Source: Fermentimonas sp.
GTDB lineage: Bacteria > Bacteroidota > Bacteroidia > Bacteroidales > Dysgonomonadaceae
NCBI GenBank assembly: GCA_028709385.1
Contig: JAQVXD010000001.1
Span: forward strand, 248,001-312,000
Direction of reading: 5' to 3'
DNA length: 64,000 bases
The translations under genes and the position numbers were made by a program. Position 1 is the first letter of the stretch. Each line of letters begins with the position of its first letter. Of the stretch, positions 8,919 through 17,663 are shown one piece after another. The notes beneath the pieces are model-generated. The model was not told the DNA's origin. It made no database searches and was given only the letters and a program-made list of their open reading frames with translations.

Positions 8919-10124
8919 TTACAAAACCTGACTCAAAATCTCTACAGTATCCTTTGCAATGGTAAGTTCCTCGTCAGTAGGTATTATAAGTACTTTTACT
9001 TTAGATGAAGGTTTACTTATAACTACCTCTTTTGCACGAACCGAGTCATTCAGCTCTTCATCAAGTTCAATTCCCATATATTCCATATTTTCACAAACAG
9101 CCTTTCGTGCGCTCGCCTGATTCTCACCAACTCCTCCTGTAAATACAAGAATATCCACACCTCCCAGAGCTGCAGCGTAAGATCCTACATATTTTTTAAT
9201 CCTATAGCAATAGGTCTTCATAGCCATGATAGCTCTTTTGTTGCCTCCCTCAATTGCCTCTTCAATTTCCCTCATATCAGAAGAAACACCGGATATGCCA
9301 AGCATCCCTGAGAACTTATTTAACAGGGTTGAAATCCCTTTGGTTCCCATATTTTCTTTTTCCATTATATAAGAAATAACACCAGGGTCAACATCACCCG
9401 AGCGGGTTCCCATGATAAGCCCCTCCACAGGTGTCATACCCATGCTTGTGTCAATTGATTCACCATTCTTAATTGCAGTGACAGATCCACCGTTTCCAAT
9501 GTGAGCAGTTATAATTCGTTGTTCTTCATAAGGTACACCTAAAAATTCACATGCACGTCGTGATACATATCGGTGGCTTGTTCCATGAAATCCGTAGCGT
9601 CGTATTCCATATTTCTCGTAAAGTGAATAAGGTAATCCATACATATATGCATAGTCAGGCATAGTCTGGTGAAAAGCAGTGTCGAATACACCTACCTGAG
9701 GAGTTTCCGGAAGAAGTTCCTGAATTGCATAAATTCCTTTAAGGTTAGGCGGATTGTGAAGAGGTGCAAGTTCGATACACTCATTTAGCATTTCAATAAC
9801 CTCGTCAGTAATAAGCACGCTTGAGTTGAATCTTTCGCCTCCGTGAACCACCCTGTGCCCTACAGCCTTAATCTCTTCTATAGATTTTATACAACCATAT
9901 TTATCACTTAGTAATACTCCCAGGATGTATTCTATTCCGGCCCTATGTTCAAGAATTTCTCCCTCAAGCATAACTTTTTGTCCGTCAGGCAACGTTAATT
10001 TCAGGAAAGAACCTTTCATCCCAATCTTTTCAATACCACCCTGTGCTATAACTTCTTTGCTTTCCATTTCGAAAAGTTTATACTTTATGGAAGAGCTGCC
10101 GCAATTTAAAACCAATATCTTCAT
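8919..10124 (-). CDS. ackA: acetate kinase
   Basis: Makes ATP and acetate from acetyl phosphate. 401 residues, normal. ASKHA-fold phosphate motifs: N-terminal VLNCGSSSIKYKLF, HRVVHGGERF, FDTAFHQTMP, RYGFHGTSHRYV, the IGNGGS segment, and the C-terminal VFTGGVGENQA. Last of a three-gene minus-strand unit (pta, 3HCDH-like, ackA), 48 bp after the preceding gene. Confidence 0.97.
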   Translation of the reverse strand: MKILVLNCGSSSIKYKLFEMESKEVIAQGGIEKIGMKGSFLKLTLPDGQKVMLEGEILEHRAGIEYILGVLLSDKYGCIKSIEEIKAVGHRVVHGGERFNSSVLITDEVIEMLNECIELAPLHNPPNLKGIYAIQELLPETPQVGVFDTAFHQTMPDYAYMYGLPYSLYEKYGIRRYGFHGTSHRYVSRRACEFLGVPYEEQRIITAHIGNGGSVTAIKNGESIDTSMGMTPVEGLIMGTRSGDVDPGVISYIMEKENMGTKGISTLLNKFSGMLGISGVSSDMREIEEAIEGGNKRAIMAMKTYCYRIKKYVGSYAAALGGVDILVFTGGVGENQASARKAVCENMEYMGIELDEELNDSVRAKEVVISKPSSKVKVLIIPTDEELTIAKDTVEILSQVL

Positions 10125-10172
10125 TTCTGTCTTTTGTTTTTCTTTTAACCTTTTTGTCTATTCTGATTTCAG

Positions 10173-11153
10173 TTAGTTTATTACCGCTTTATTTACTGAA
10201 ACAGGGTTTCCATTATCATCATATATATAAAATCCCTTACCTGTACGTACACCTAACTGATTGGATCTATATAATTTCCATAATAACGGGTTGGGTTTGT
10301 AGTGTTTCTCACCAAATTCGTTAAACATTGCCTCCATAAGAGTTACCAGGCGCTCAATGCCAATTATGTCAGCCATTCTGAATACTCCATAGCGCTGCCC
10401 GTAAATTATAGTATAAGTCTCTTCTATATCTTCCAGCGAGCTTACTCTCTCAAGCAGAATCTGGCAAGCTTCGTTAAGCATGTTTACCATTATACGCATA
10501 CTTACATTTCCGTTGCTTTCGTTTATGCGGTGTGGCTTATAATTAATCAGTTTGGCAAAAACCTCCATTTTATTGTAAACTTCTTCTGAAGTATACATTC
10601 CGCTTACAATTTCAAGTATGCGTGCATCAGGATGCGATACAGGAAAATAAAGACTAACACATCTATCTTTGTGCGCCAGCTCTGCAGCAAGTTCGCTGAT
10701 GATTACTACTGAACCGTTTGTTGCTATGATAGCATCATTGTCAAGTATTTCTTCCAGTTTCTTAAATATGCTTTTTCTTAATGGAGTACTCCTTCGTCCT
10801 CCTTCAGAAAACCTGGTACATTCAATAACCATATCACATCCGGCAAAATCTTCATAAAGCAAAGTAGGTGTAATGCGGTTCATTATGATTCTCTTTTCAG
10901 CCTGCGTAAGTCCCCAGTTGCTGATCTTATGATCCATCACCTTCTCCAGTTCACCTGTCACGAAATCTATTCTTTCCTTTGACTCTTCAAGAAATATAAC
11001 TTCCATTCCTGCTGTTGCAGCCATGTTTATGATATTTCTGCCCTCTTTTCCTGCACCTACAACTCCAATTCTTGAGAATAATGGTTTCTTTTTACTGTCT
11101 GATGTTATGTTAAGTCCATATTTCTCAATAGGTTCTATAATCATTTCACTCAT
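10173..11153 (-). CDS. 3-hydroxyacyl-CoA dehydrogenase-fold protein with altered active site
   Basis: 326 residues. N-terminal Rossmann domain with GVVGAGKEG (about 30-38), then a C-terminal 3HCDH domain ending LGVRTGKGFYIYDD, a typical family ending (normally TGxGFYxY). By alignment with human HADH (Ser137, His158, Glu170, Asn208), which I recall rather than ran, Ser148 and Glu181 are kept, but the catalytic His is Tyr169 (SLYFPVSHPD where families have GLHFFNPVP) and the Asn is Met219. The His/Glu spacing of 12 is preserved, so the alignment is firm there. It would normally be called 3-hydroxybutyryl-CoA dehydrogenase; with these changes catalysis is doubtful. It sits between pta (34 bp) and ackA (48 bp) in one unit, so a role tied to acyl-CoA or acetyl phosphate pools is possible. 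Confidence 0.8.
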   Translation of the reverse strand: MSEMIIEPIEKYGLNITSDSKKKPLFSRIGVVGAGKEGRNIINMAATAGMEVIFLEESKERIDFVTGELEKVMDHKISNWGLTQAEKRIIMNRITPTLLYEDFAGCDMVIECTRFSEGGRRSTPLRKSIFKKLEEILDNDAIIATNGSVVIISELAAELAHKDRCVSLYFPVSHPDARILEIVSGMYTSEEVYNKMEVFAKLINYKPHRINESNGNVSMRIMVNMLNEACQILLERVSSLEDIEETYTIIYGQRYGVFRMADIIGIERLVTLMEAMFNEFGEKHYKPNPLLWKLYRSNQLGVRTGKGFYIYDDNGNPVSVNKAVIN

Positions 11154-11187
11154 AAGAATGCGGCTTTTTATCTATTGTTTTTAAAAT

Positions 11188-12198
11188 CTAATTCTTTTTT
11201 AGTCCGATTGCCTGGTTTGCTGTTATCGCTACGATGTTGTAAATATCCTCAACTGAGCAACCGCGTGACAAATCGTTAACAGGTGCAGCCATGCCTTGAA
11301 GTACAGGACCCACAGCCTGCGCGTTACCAAGTCTTTGCACCAGTTTATAACCTATATTCCCCGATTCAAGTGTAGGGAAAACCAGCACATTTGCCTTTCC
11401 CGCAATAAGACTGCCCGGAGCTTTGCTTGAACCCACCGATGGCACCAATGCTGCGTCTGCCTGCAATTCTCCGTCAATCTGCAGGTTGTTATCCATCTCT
11501 TTCGCAATTCGTGTTGCTTCCCTCACCTTATCAACCATCTCATGCTCGGCACTTCCTTTTGTGGAAAAACTCAGCATTGCCACTCTCGGCTCAACATTCA
11601 CAAGGCTTTTCATAGTCTTGGCCGATGAAACAGCAATCGAAGCAAGTTCCTCTGCATTTGGATTTGGCATAACAGCACAGTCGGCAAAAAGCAGGACACC
11701 ATTTTCGCCATATTGAGGTGTTTGGGTAAACATTATAAATGCACCTGAAACAACCTTCACTCCCGGTAGTGTCTTAATAATCTGCAGTGCCGGTCTGAGC
11801 ACATCTCCAGTGGTATTCTGAGCACCTGCTATTTCACCATCTGCATCCCCGTTTTTAATCATCAGGCATGCCAGATAAAGAGGGTCTTCAACCAGAACAG
11901 AAGCCTGTTCATAAGTCATACCTTTCTTTTTACGAAGCTCCACAAGAAGATCTGTATACACCTTTTTCTTATTATGCTCTTTAGGATTTACAATGGTCCC
12001 TTTACCAATATTTTGTAATCCGATATTTTCCGCTGATTCCTTAATTAACTGTTCATCACCAAGCAGAATGATTTCTGCCACTTCATCCGACAATAATAAA
12101 TCAGCAGCACGAAGTGTTCTTTCCTCTGTTCCCTCTGGCAATACTATACGCTGTTTATCAGCCTTAGCCCTGTCAATAATACTTTCGAGTAAGTTCAT
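11188..12198 (-). CDS. pta: phosphate acetyltransferase
   Basis: Converts acetyl-CoA and phosphate to acetyl phosphate, the partner step of AckA. I start at the ATG at 12196-12198 (MNLLESIIDRAKAD, 336 residues), which matches the short single-domain Pta family; an in-frame TTG at 12231 would add 11 residues. Recognised from RIVLPEGTEERTLRAA, the GDADGEIAGAQNTTGDVLRPALQ region, MLSFSTKGSA, QIDGELQADAALVP and the C-terminal NDLSRGCSVEDIYNIVAITANQA. No N-terminal DRTGG/regulatory domains. First gene of the acetate unit; a -7 box TACTTTTG on this strand is at 12279-12272. Confidence 0.95.
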   Translation of the reverse strand: MNLLESIIDRAKADKQRIVLPEGTEERTLRAADLLLSDEVAEIILLGDEQLIKESAENIGLQNIGKGTIVNPKEHNKKKVYTDLLVELRKKKGMTYEQASVLVEDPLYLACLMIKNGDADGEIAGAQNTTGDVLRPALQIIKTLPGVKVVSGAFIMFTQTPQYGENGVLLFADCAVMPNPNAEELASIAVSSAKTMKSLVNVEPRVAMLSFSTKGSAEHEMVDKVREATRIAKEMDNNLQIDGELQADAALVPSVGSSKAPGSLIAGKANVLVFPTLESGNIGYKLVQRLGNAQAVGPVLQGMAAPVNDLSRGCSVEDIYNIVAITANQAIGLKKN

Positions 12199-12271
12199 TT
12201 TATTATGTAATTGTTTTGGTTTTTCAATCAAGATAATTAGGATACAATATAATTTTATAAAGTATATGTCG

Positions 12272-12279
12272 CAAAAGTA
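12272..12279 (-). promoter_or_regulatory. candidate -7 box of the pta unit
   Basis: Read on the minus strand this is TACTTTTG, a match to TAnnTTTG, about 74 bp before the pta ATG. No perfect -33 TTTG at 19-21 bp upstream. Confidence 0.5.
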
Positions 12280-12328
12280 CTAAAAATTAGGGTAATTAAA
12301 CAGGAAAAACTGATGTAAAAGGCTAATG

Positions 12329-13123
12329 TTATTCTCTTATCAATTTGTTTCTGTCAATAATTTTCACGTTGCGACCGTCCAGCTTGATTATTCCCTCAAC
12401 CTCCATCTCTTTAAGTGAACGGGCAAGTGACTGTCTCTGTACGCCAAAAAACTCAGCCAGTTGAGTACGGGAACGTTTTAGGTTGAATGAGTTATTTTCT
12501 GCAGTAGTCTTATCAAGTAGGAAGGTTGCTAATTTCTTCCTCAGACTTTTCAGAGATATCATCTGCAGTTTATTTGTCAGATAGAGAGTCAAATCCGCAT
12601 TCATAGTCAGGAAATTTGTAAGCAGCTGTTTATTATTTGCCATCTCATCCAACCACGCCTCTTTCGAAATTTTCAGGAATATGCATGGTTCCACAGCTAT
12701 CACATCAACCGGGTACCGGTTTTTCTCACCATATATAAATGAAGGGGCCAAAGGGATTACCGCTTCCATTATATCTATATCCAGAATATTTCCCTCCATA
12801 GTAATCATTTCTGTTCTTACGCTTCCCTTTACAAGAAGCATTACAGAGCTGATAGGGTCACCCTGCAAGGCAATAGTTTCTCCTTTTTTGTATGTCAGCA
12901 CTTCTTTTACGTTCCTGTCGAGAAACTCATCATGTTCAGCCTGACTCATATTTCTAAAAAGCGGACAATATGACAATTGCTGACCAGAATGTTCATGATG
13001 CTGTCCGGTATGTTGATTATGAGCATGTTCATGATTATGCCCGGTTAGATAGTCATGACTTATATTATATTCTTTGAGGAGACGTGCTAAATGATCGTGC
13101 GAAAGTCCTTTTTGATTATCCAT
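12329..13123 (-). CDS. Crp/Fnr-family transcription regulator with His-rich N-terminal tail
   Basis: 264 residues. Residues about 53-170 form a cyclic-nucleotide-binding-type beta-roll (PLFRNMSQAEHDEF, then KGETIALQGDPISSVMLLVKGSVR) and about 185-260 a winged helix with the Crp-type SRTQLAEFFGVQRQSLARSLKEME recognition unit. The first about 50 residues are unusual: 11 histidines between positions 9 and 45, including HNHEHAH and HHEH. This suggests metal binding. The effector pocket lacks a clear cAMP-binding RSA signature. Divergently transcribed from the secreted DUF6448-like gene, whose promoter carries a Crp-like palindrome. Confidence 0.85.
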   Translation of the reverse strand: MDNQKGLSHDHLARLLKEYNISHDYLTGHNHEHAHNQHTGQHHEHSGQQLSYCPLFRNMSQAEHDEFLDRNVKEVLTYKKGETIALQGDPISSVMLLVKGSVRTEMITMEGNILDIDIMEAVIPLAPSFIYGEKNRYPVDVIAVEPCIFLKISKEAWLDEMANNKQLLTNFLTMNADLTLYLTNKLQMISLKSLRKKLATFLLDKTTAENNSFNLKRSRTQLAEFFGVQRQSLARSLKEMEVEGIIKLDGRNVKIIDRNKLIRE

Positions 13124-13205
13124 TTGCTTGTTGATTATATTGATAAACAGGCAGTAAACCCGTAAGTTATTTCTTTATAGTTAAATAACATTAATAGGGA
13201 AAGTG

Positions 13206-13250
13206 TGTCGCCTGGGTGACAATTATTGCGCTGGGCAAGCCTTACCTTTG
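13206..13250 (+). promoter_or_regulatory. Crp-like palindrome and -7 box before the DUF6448-like gene
   Basis: A 16-bp imperfect palindrome of form TGTCnCCnnGGnGACA lies at 13206-13221 and a -7 box TACCTTTG at 13243-13250. If transcription starts a few bases after the -7 box (about 13254), the palindrome is centred near -41, the place for a class II activator. There is no good -33 TTTG, as expected for an activator-dependent promoter. The neighbouring Crp/Fnr-type regulator is the natural candidate to bind it. Confidence 0.6.
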
Positions 13251-13402
13251 TAATACAAAATTAGAAAGTATATAAATATGATATCGGTTTAGACGACAAA
13301 ATAGAGACAAATAAATAAACAAAATCCCGATAACGATTATAATAAACGAATAACGAAAATAATAAAAACAAATTAGTATAACAACAATTAAAAACTACAA
13401 TT

Positions 13403-14014
13403 ATGAAAACAAGAAATTACTCATTAAAAAATAACTGGCTTAAGTCGATTTTAACTCTATCACTTATAGCGTTTTTCTCAATCATCAATATTCAAACAGC
13501 ATCAGCACATTGCGATTCTTTTGACGGACCGGCTCTGAAAGATGCTGAAAAAGCACTGGAAACAAACAACGTTGATTTGATACTTAAATGGATTAATGCT
13601 GATATGGAAGCTGAAGTTGTACCTCTTTTTCACAAAACTTACAGCCTGAGAAACGGTGATAAGGAAATATATGAAATTGTAAAAAAACATTTCTATGAAA
13701 CATTTGTCCGCTTACATCGCGAAATGGAAGGAGCACCTTTTACAGGACTGAAGCCTGCAGGAACAGTGGCACCTATAACCATGATGAGTGATAAGGCACT
13801 TGCAACAGGTGATTTTGACAGTTTACTGAAAGCTCTCAATAACCATATAAATGGGGTACTTCAGGAGAAATTTGATAAAACAGAAGCTCTTTACAAAGTA
13901 AGAGACAATTCAGTTGAAGAGGGCAGAAAATATGTTGAAGCTTATGTAGATTACACACACAGTGTTGAAGCAGTGCATGATATCCTGTTAGGAGGCGGTG
14001 GTCATAGTCACTAA
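13403..14014 (+). CDS. secreted DUF6448-like protein, predicted mature N-terminus His-Cys
   Basis: 203 residues. A signal peptide (1-35, charged start, hydrophobic core 16-30, TASA end) fits cleavage after A35, leaving H36-C37-D38 as the new N-terminus. The rest looks all-helical, with conserved-looking motifs PLFHKTYSL, KKHFYETFVRLHREMEGAPF, and YTHSVEAVHDIL, ending GGGGHSH. I recognise the AHCDSFDGP start as that of the DUF6448 family, function unknown. A free N-terminal His-Cys followed by a helical protein resembles the metal hook of nickel superoxide dismutase, but this is resemblance only. The His-rich Crp/Fnr regulator next door strengthens a metal-related reading. Confidence 0.8.
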   Translation: MKTRNYSLKNNWLKSILTLSLIAFFSIINIQTASAHCDSFDGPALKDAEKALETNNVDLILKWINADMEAEVVPLFHKTYSLRNGDKEIYEIVKKHFYETFVRLHREMEGAPFTGLKPAGTVAPITMMSDKALATGDFDSLLKALNNHINGVLQEKFDKTEALYKVRDNSVEEGRKYVEAYVDYTHSVEAVHDILLGGGGHSH

Positions 14015-14048
14015 TATTATTTAAGGTAAAAATAAATCTTCTGAAACA

Positions 14049-14096
14049 AAAACAACGGAGATCAGACGCTCATCGAGCTTAGATCACCGTTGTTTT
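14049..14096. terminator. bidirectional terminator between DUF6448-like gene and argH
   Basis: Perfect 10-bp stem (14049-14058 with 14087-14096) with four further inner pairs (GATC at 14060-14063 and 14082-14085). A-run on the left and T-run on the right let it work for both convergent transcripts. Confidence 0.85.
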
Positions 14097-14192
14097 GTAT
14101 TTAATTTCATCTTGCCTCCTGCTCTTCTAACCGAGCGATATAAGAGCCAGGTAAGAGCAAAGTAAGGCCAAAATAAGAATAAAGTACCTGCT

Positions 14193-15488
14193 TTATAGTA
14201 TGACTTCTGACGCTAAAATCATTTTTTTCTTTATTTCGTCGCTACATAGATTGCCTATACTGCCTGCATGAGTATGATTAACCATTTTATCAGCTTTAAA
14301 AGTTCCCTCCTGTACCTCTTTTCCTATCTGCTGATATGCTTCACGGAAAGGGATACCTTGTAAAACAAGGTTGTTAACCTCTTCAACAGTAAAAAGGTAG
14401 TCATATTTCGGATCAGAAAGTATATCATTATTTACACTGATATTCTGAAGCATGAAATGAGACATTTTCAGAATAGTATGCAGAGTTTCAACTGCAGGGA
14501 ACAGTACCTCCTTCAGTAGCTGGTAATCCCGATGATAACCATGTGACATATTGGTTGTCATCATTGAGATTTCATTGGGCAGACTTTGTAAACGGTTACT
14601 GTGAGCCCTTATCAGCTCCCATACATCCGGATTCTTTTTGTGCGGCATAATACTCGATCCGGTGGTCAGTTCTTTCGGGTAAGATATAAATCCATAATTC
14701 CCTGAAAGATACATGCAGTTGTCAGCAGCCAGTTTATTCAGTGTAGAGGCAATATTAGCCATACTTTGCGCCAGAATACGTTCTGTTTTACCCCGTCCCA
14801 TTTGCGCTGCTATTACATTGTAACTCATCGTATCAAAGCCAAGCTCTTTAGTTGTCATCTCCCTATCAAGCGGGAAAGAGCTGCCATAACCAGCAGCAGA
14901 ACCAAGCGGGTTTTGATCGGCTACCTTCCATGCAGCAGCCAGTGAGTGCATGTCATCTACTAATGATTCTGCGTAAGCACCAAACCATAAGCCGAATGAA
15001 GATGGCATGGCAATTTGTGCATGAGTATAGCCCGGAATAAGGATGTCTTTATGCTCTTCGCTAAGTGACTGTAACAGATCAAACAGTTGCAGAACCTCCT
15101 GTTTAATCAGCTGAATCTCCTCCTTCAGATATAGTTTTATGTCAACCAATACCTGATCGTTCCGGGAGCGTCCGGAATGAATCTTTTTGCCTATGTCTCC
15201 CAGTCGCTCTGTCAGCATAGCCTCAATCTGAGAGTGGATATCTTCAGCATCATCATCGAGACTGAAATTGCCCCTTTCCACCTCTGTCAATATGTTTTGC
15301 AGTTCTGAGCGAAGTGATTTTTCTTCATCCTCACCAAGCAGACCAATCTTCACCAGCATTTTTATATGCGCCATCGATCCTTTTATGTCATGTTTTGCAA
15401 GACGCAAGTCCAGTTCTCTGTCATTACCTACTGTGAAATCTTCCACCAGCTTGTTAGCATCAAAGCCCTTATCCCATATTTTTGCCAT
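14193..15488 (-). CDS. argH: argininosuccinate lyase
   Basis: Last step of arginine synthesis: argininosuccinate to arginine and fumarate. 431 residues from the ATG at 15486-15488 (MAKIWDKGFDANKL), which fits the usual family start; a TTG at 15521 would add 11 residues and overlap argE. Superfamily motifs: SGRSRNDQVLVD, the GYTHAQIAMPSSFG block and the signature GSSIMPHKKNPD containing the catalytic Ser loop. Final gene of the arg operon. Confidence 0.96.
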   Translation of the reverse strand: MAKIWDKGFDANKLVEDFTVGNDRELDLRLAKHDIKGSMAHIKMLVKIGLLGEDEEKSLRSELQNILTEVERGNFSLDDDAEDIHSQIEAMLTERLGDIGKKIHSGRSRNDQVLVDIKLYLKEEIQLIKQEVLQLFDLLQSLSEEHKDILIPGYTHAQIAMPSSFGLWFGAYAESLVDDMHSLAAAWKVADQNPLGSAAGYGSSFPLDREMTTKELGFDTMSYNVIAAQMGRGKTERILAQSMANIASTLNKLAADNCMYLSGNYGFISYPKELTTGSSIMPHKKNPDVWELIRAHSNRLQSLPNEISMMTTNMSHGYHRDYQLLKEVLFPAVETLHTILKMSHFMLQNISVNNDILSDPKYDYLFTVEEVNNLVLQGIPFREAYQQIGKEVQEGTFKADKMVNHTHAGSIGNLCSDEIKKKMILASEVIL

Positions 15489-15513
15489 ATATCTTGTATT
15501 CAATAACTGATTT

Positions 15514-16593
15514 TCAGTCAAAGTTTTTTGTTAGTTGTGATATAAAACCGATATAACCTTCAATCCCCTGCTCAAGTTCCTTGATAAGCACAAACTCATC
15601 AGCCTGATGAGAGCGGGCCGATTCACCCGGGCCCATTTTGATTGCAGGACAGGTAATTCTCATCCAGTCGGAGGTAGTAGGAGATGTGTAAGTTTCAATC
15701 TTCAGCTGATCTATGCACTTCATTAGTAAATGATTTTGCGGAGTTGCGGAACTTCTGTTTGAAAGATTACGAGCTTTAAGTTCACTTTTCACCAAAGGTT
15801 GCAGAATATCCATAATCTCGCTGTTGCTGTATTTCTCCGTTGGCCGTATATCAACAACAAAGCTGCAGCGGTCGGGTACCACATTATGCTGTGTGCCCGC
15901 TTCTATTTGAGTTATAGTCAGCTTTACCTCACCCATAGTTGGCGAAATTTTTTCAAATTTCACCGATCTTAAAGTACTTATATCATCATGTGCAATGTAA
16001 AGCGCATTTACACCCTCATCGCGGGCTGCGTGACCGCTTGCACCTATTGCCATGCCATCAATAACCAGTAATCCCCGTTCAGCTACAGCAGTCCTCATTC
16101 CGGTAGGTTCCCCTATAATTGCCATATCCACCTCATTCCTCAGTTTTTCCCATAAAAGACGCATACCTCCCGGTCCTGAATTCTCCTCTTGAGTTGAAAG
16201 TGCCAGCAACAGATTAAAAGGCATCTGTGTGTTGTAGAAATGTAGAAAAGTCTGTATCATAGAAACCACACTTGCCCCGGCATCATTGCTTCCCAGTCCG
16301 TACACATGAGTATCAGATATTTCGGGATTAAAGGGATCGAAGGTATAGCCTGAGGCCGGTAAAACGGTATCCAGATGTGAGTTGAGCATTAAGGTAGGTT
16401 TGCCTGCATTATGAAAAGCCTGACGGAAAATTAGATTATTTCCTATCCTTTCTGCAAAAATACCTTTTTGCTTAAAATAATCTGCCAGAAAATCGCTGCG
16501 CAACTCCTCATGCCCGGAATATGACTTTAATGACACCAGTTTTCTGAGTAAATCAACAACACTATTTATTCCACTATTACTATTATCTGCCAT
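15514..16593 (-). CDS. argE: M20 deacylase acting on N-succinyl/acetyl-citrulline (ArgE type)
   Basis: 359-residue zinc peptidase-fold enzyme. Metal and catalytic residues: H73 and D75 (NSHLDTV), D104 (GSNDAGA), E136/E137 (TQEENSG). With a succinylornithine transcarbamylase in the same operon, the substrate is probably N-succinyl-citrulline rather than acetylornithine. It ends 25 bp before the argH ATG and starts 10 bp after argB. Acyl-group preference is inferred from context, not from visible residues. Confidence 0.88.
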   Translation of the reverse strand: MADNSNSGINSVVDLLRKLVSLKSYSGHEELRSDFLADYFKQKGIFAERIGNNLIFRQAFHNAGKPTLMLNSHLDTVLPASGYTFDPFNPEISDTHVYGLGSNDAGASVVSMIQTFLHFYNTQMPFNLLLALSTQEENSGPGGMRLLWEKLRNEVDMAIIGEPTGMRTAVAERGLLVIDGMAIGASGHAARDEGVNALYIAHDDISTLRSVKFEKISPTMGEVKLTITQIEAGTQHNVVPDRCSFVVDIRPTEKYSNSEIMDILQPLVKSELKARNLSNRSSATPQNHLLMKCIDQLKIETYTSPTTSDWMRITCPAIKMGPGESARSHQADEFVLIKELEQGIEGYIGFISQLTKNFD

Positions 16594-16603
16594 TTCAGTA
16601 AAG

Positions 16604-17419
16604 TTAATTCAATACAGTTCCTCTTCCTGTTAAAAGATTTTTTGCATGAAGGATTTTCACCTCCGAAACACCCTGCGAGATAGCATTGAAAGAGTTATAT
16701 AATTTTGGAATCATTCCATCAGCTATCACACCCTGCTGAATAAGTTTATCATACTCTTCAAGGTTGATTCTCTCTATAAGGCTCACAGGATCATTTACAT
16801 CCATAAGTACACCCTCTTTCTCGAAGCAGTAATAAAGCACTGTTTTATATTTTTCAGAGAGAGCAGTTGCAACAGTATAAGCAATTGTGTCGGCATTTGT
16901 GTTGAGAAGAGTACCGTCGCCATCATGCGTAATTGCGCAAAATACCGGTATTATGTCATTTTCAACTAAGAGAGAAATGAAGCTTTTATTAACCTTTTTA
17001 GGGTCAGGATCGCCAACAAAACCAAAATCAACAGGTTTAGGAGAACGACGAACGGATGGAATAGTGTTCGCATCAGCACCTGATAATCCAATAGAATTAC
17101 AACCAAGCTTTTGAAGAGAAGCAACAATGTTTTTATTGATCAAGCCGGCATAAACCATAGTAACAAGCTTCAGTGTTTCTGCATCAGTTATTCTTCTGCC
17201 ATCCACTTTCTTAGTCTCTATACCAAGCTGTTCAGACATTTTTGATGCAACTTTGCCACCGCCGTGAATCAGGATTTTTAGTCCTTCAAGTTTATTAAAA
17301 TCAGTGAGAAACTTATCTAATTCTTCAGGATTATCAACAATATTACCTCCGATCTTTACAATTGAAAGCTTCTCTTTATCCCTGTTTTGAATATTTACAT
17401 CTTTAGTTCCCATTCTCAT
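16604..17419 (-). CDS. argB: N-acyl-glutamate kinase
   Basis: Amino-acid-kinase fold enzyme that phosphorylates N-acetyl- or, here, probably N-succinyl-glutamate. 271 residues. Motifs: LSIVKIGGNIVDN, LIHGGGKVAS, VDGRRITDAETL, GLSGADANTI and TLLNTNADTIAYTVA near the ATP site. Starts at ATG 17417-17419; a second in-frame ATG two codons later is equally possible. Separated from argF' by a 244-bp gap with an unusual inverted-repeat element, but reads in the same direction. Confidence 0.93.
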   Translation of the reverse strand: MRMGTKDVNIQNRDKEKLSIVKIGGNIVDNPEELDKFLTDFNKLEGLKILIHGGGKVASKMSEQLGIETKKVDGRRITDAETLKLVTMVYAGLINKNIVASLQKLGCNSIGLSGADANTIPSVRRSPKPVDFGFVGDPDPKKVNKSFISLLVENDIIPVFCAITHDGDGTLLNTNADTIAYTVATALSEKYKTVLYYCFEKEGVLMDVNDPVSLIERINLEEYDKLIQQGVIADGMIPKLYNSFNAISQGVSEVKILHAKNLLTGRGTVLN

Positions 17420-17472
17420 TATTTGTTGACTGTTTTTCTTCTTTGAATAATAAAAATGTATTGTTTTTTAGA

Positions 17473-17596
17473 CGTCTCACTAACTTCTTTCGGGTACCCA
17501 TTCTGCGAGACGAACGTTAAATTTGATTTACTGTTTGAGCGAAGCGAGTTTAAATCAAATAGTGAGTGAGCAGCTAATGGGTGAAAGAATTAGTGT
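17473..17596. repeat. nested inverted-repeat element inside the arg operon
   Basis: Nested inverted repeats fill the argB-argF' gap. Inner arms are a perfect 10 bp (17521-17530 with 17551-17560) around a loop containing GAGCGAAGCGAG. Outer arms 17478-17506 and 17570-17595 pair imperfectly over about 25 bp. Further alternative pairs exist: CTCACTA at 17476-17482 with TAGTGAG at 17560-17566, and CGTCTC at 17473-17478 with GAGACG at 17507-17512. No open frame of note. It may be a REP-like or MITE-like repeat or an mRNA-processing structure. Confidence 0.65.
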
Positions 17597-17663
17597 AAAC
17601 TAGAAAAAATGATGCATTTTTTTAAAGAAGAAGAAAATTATCCCGAAAAACAGGATAGTAAAT

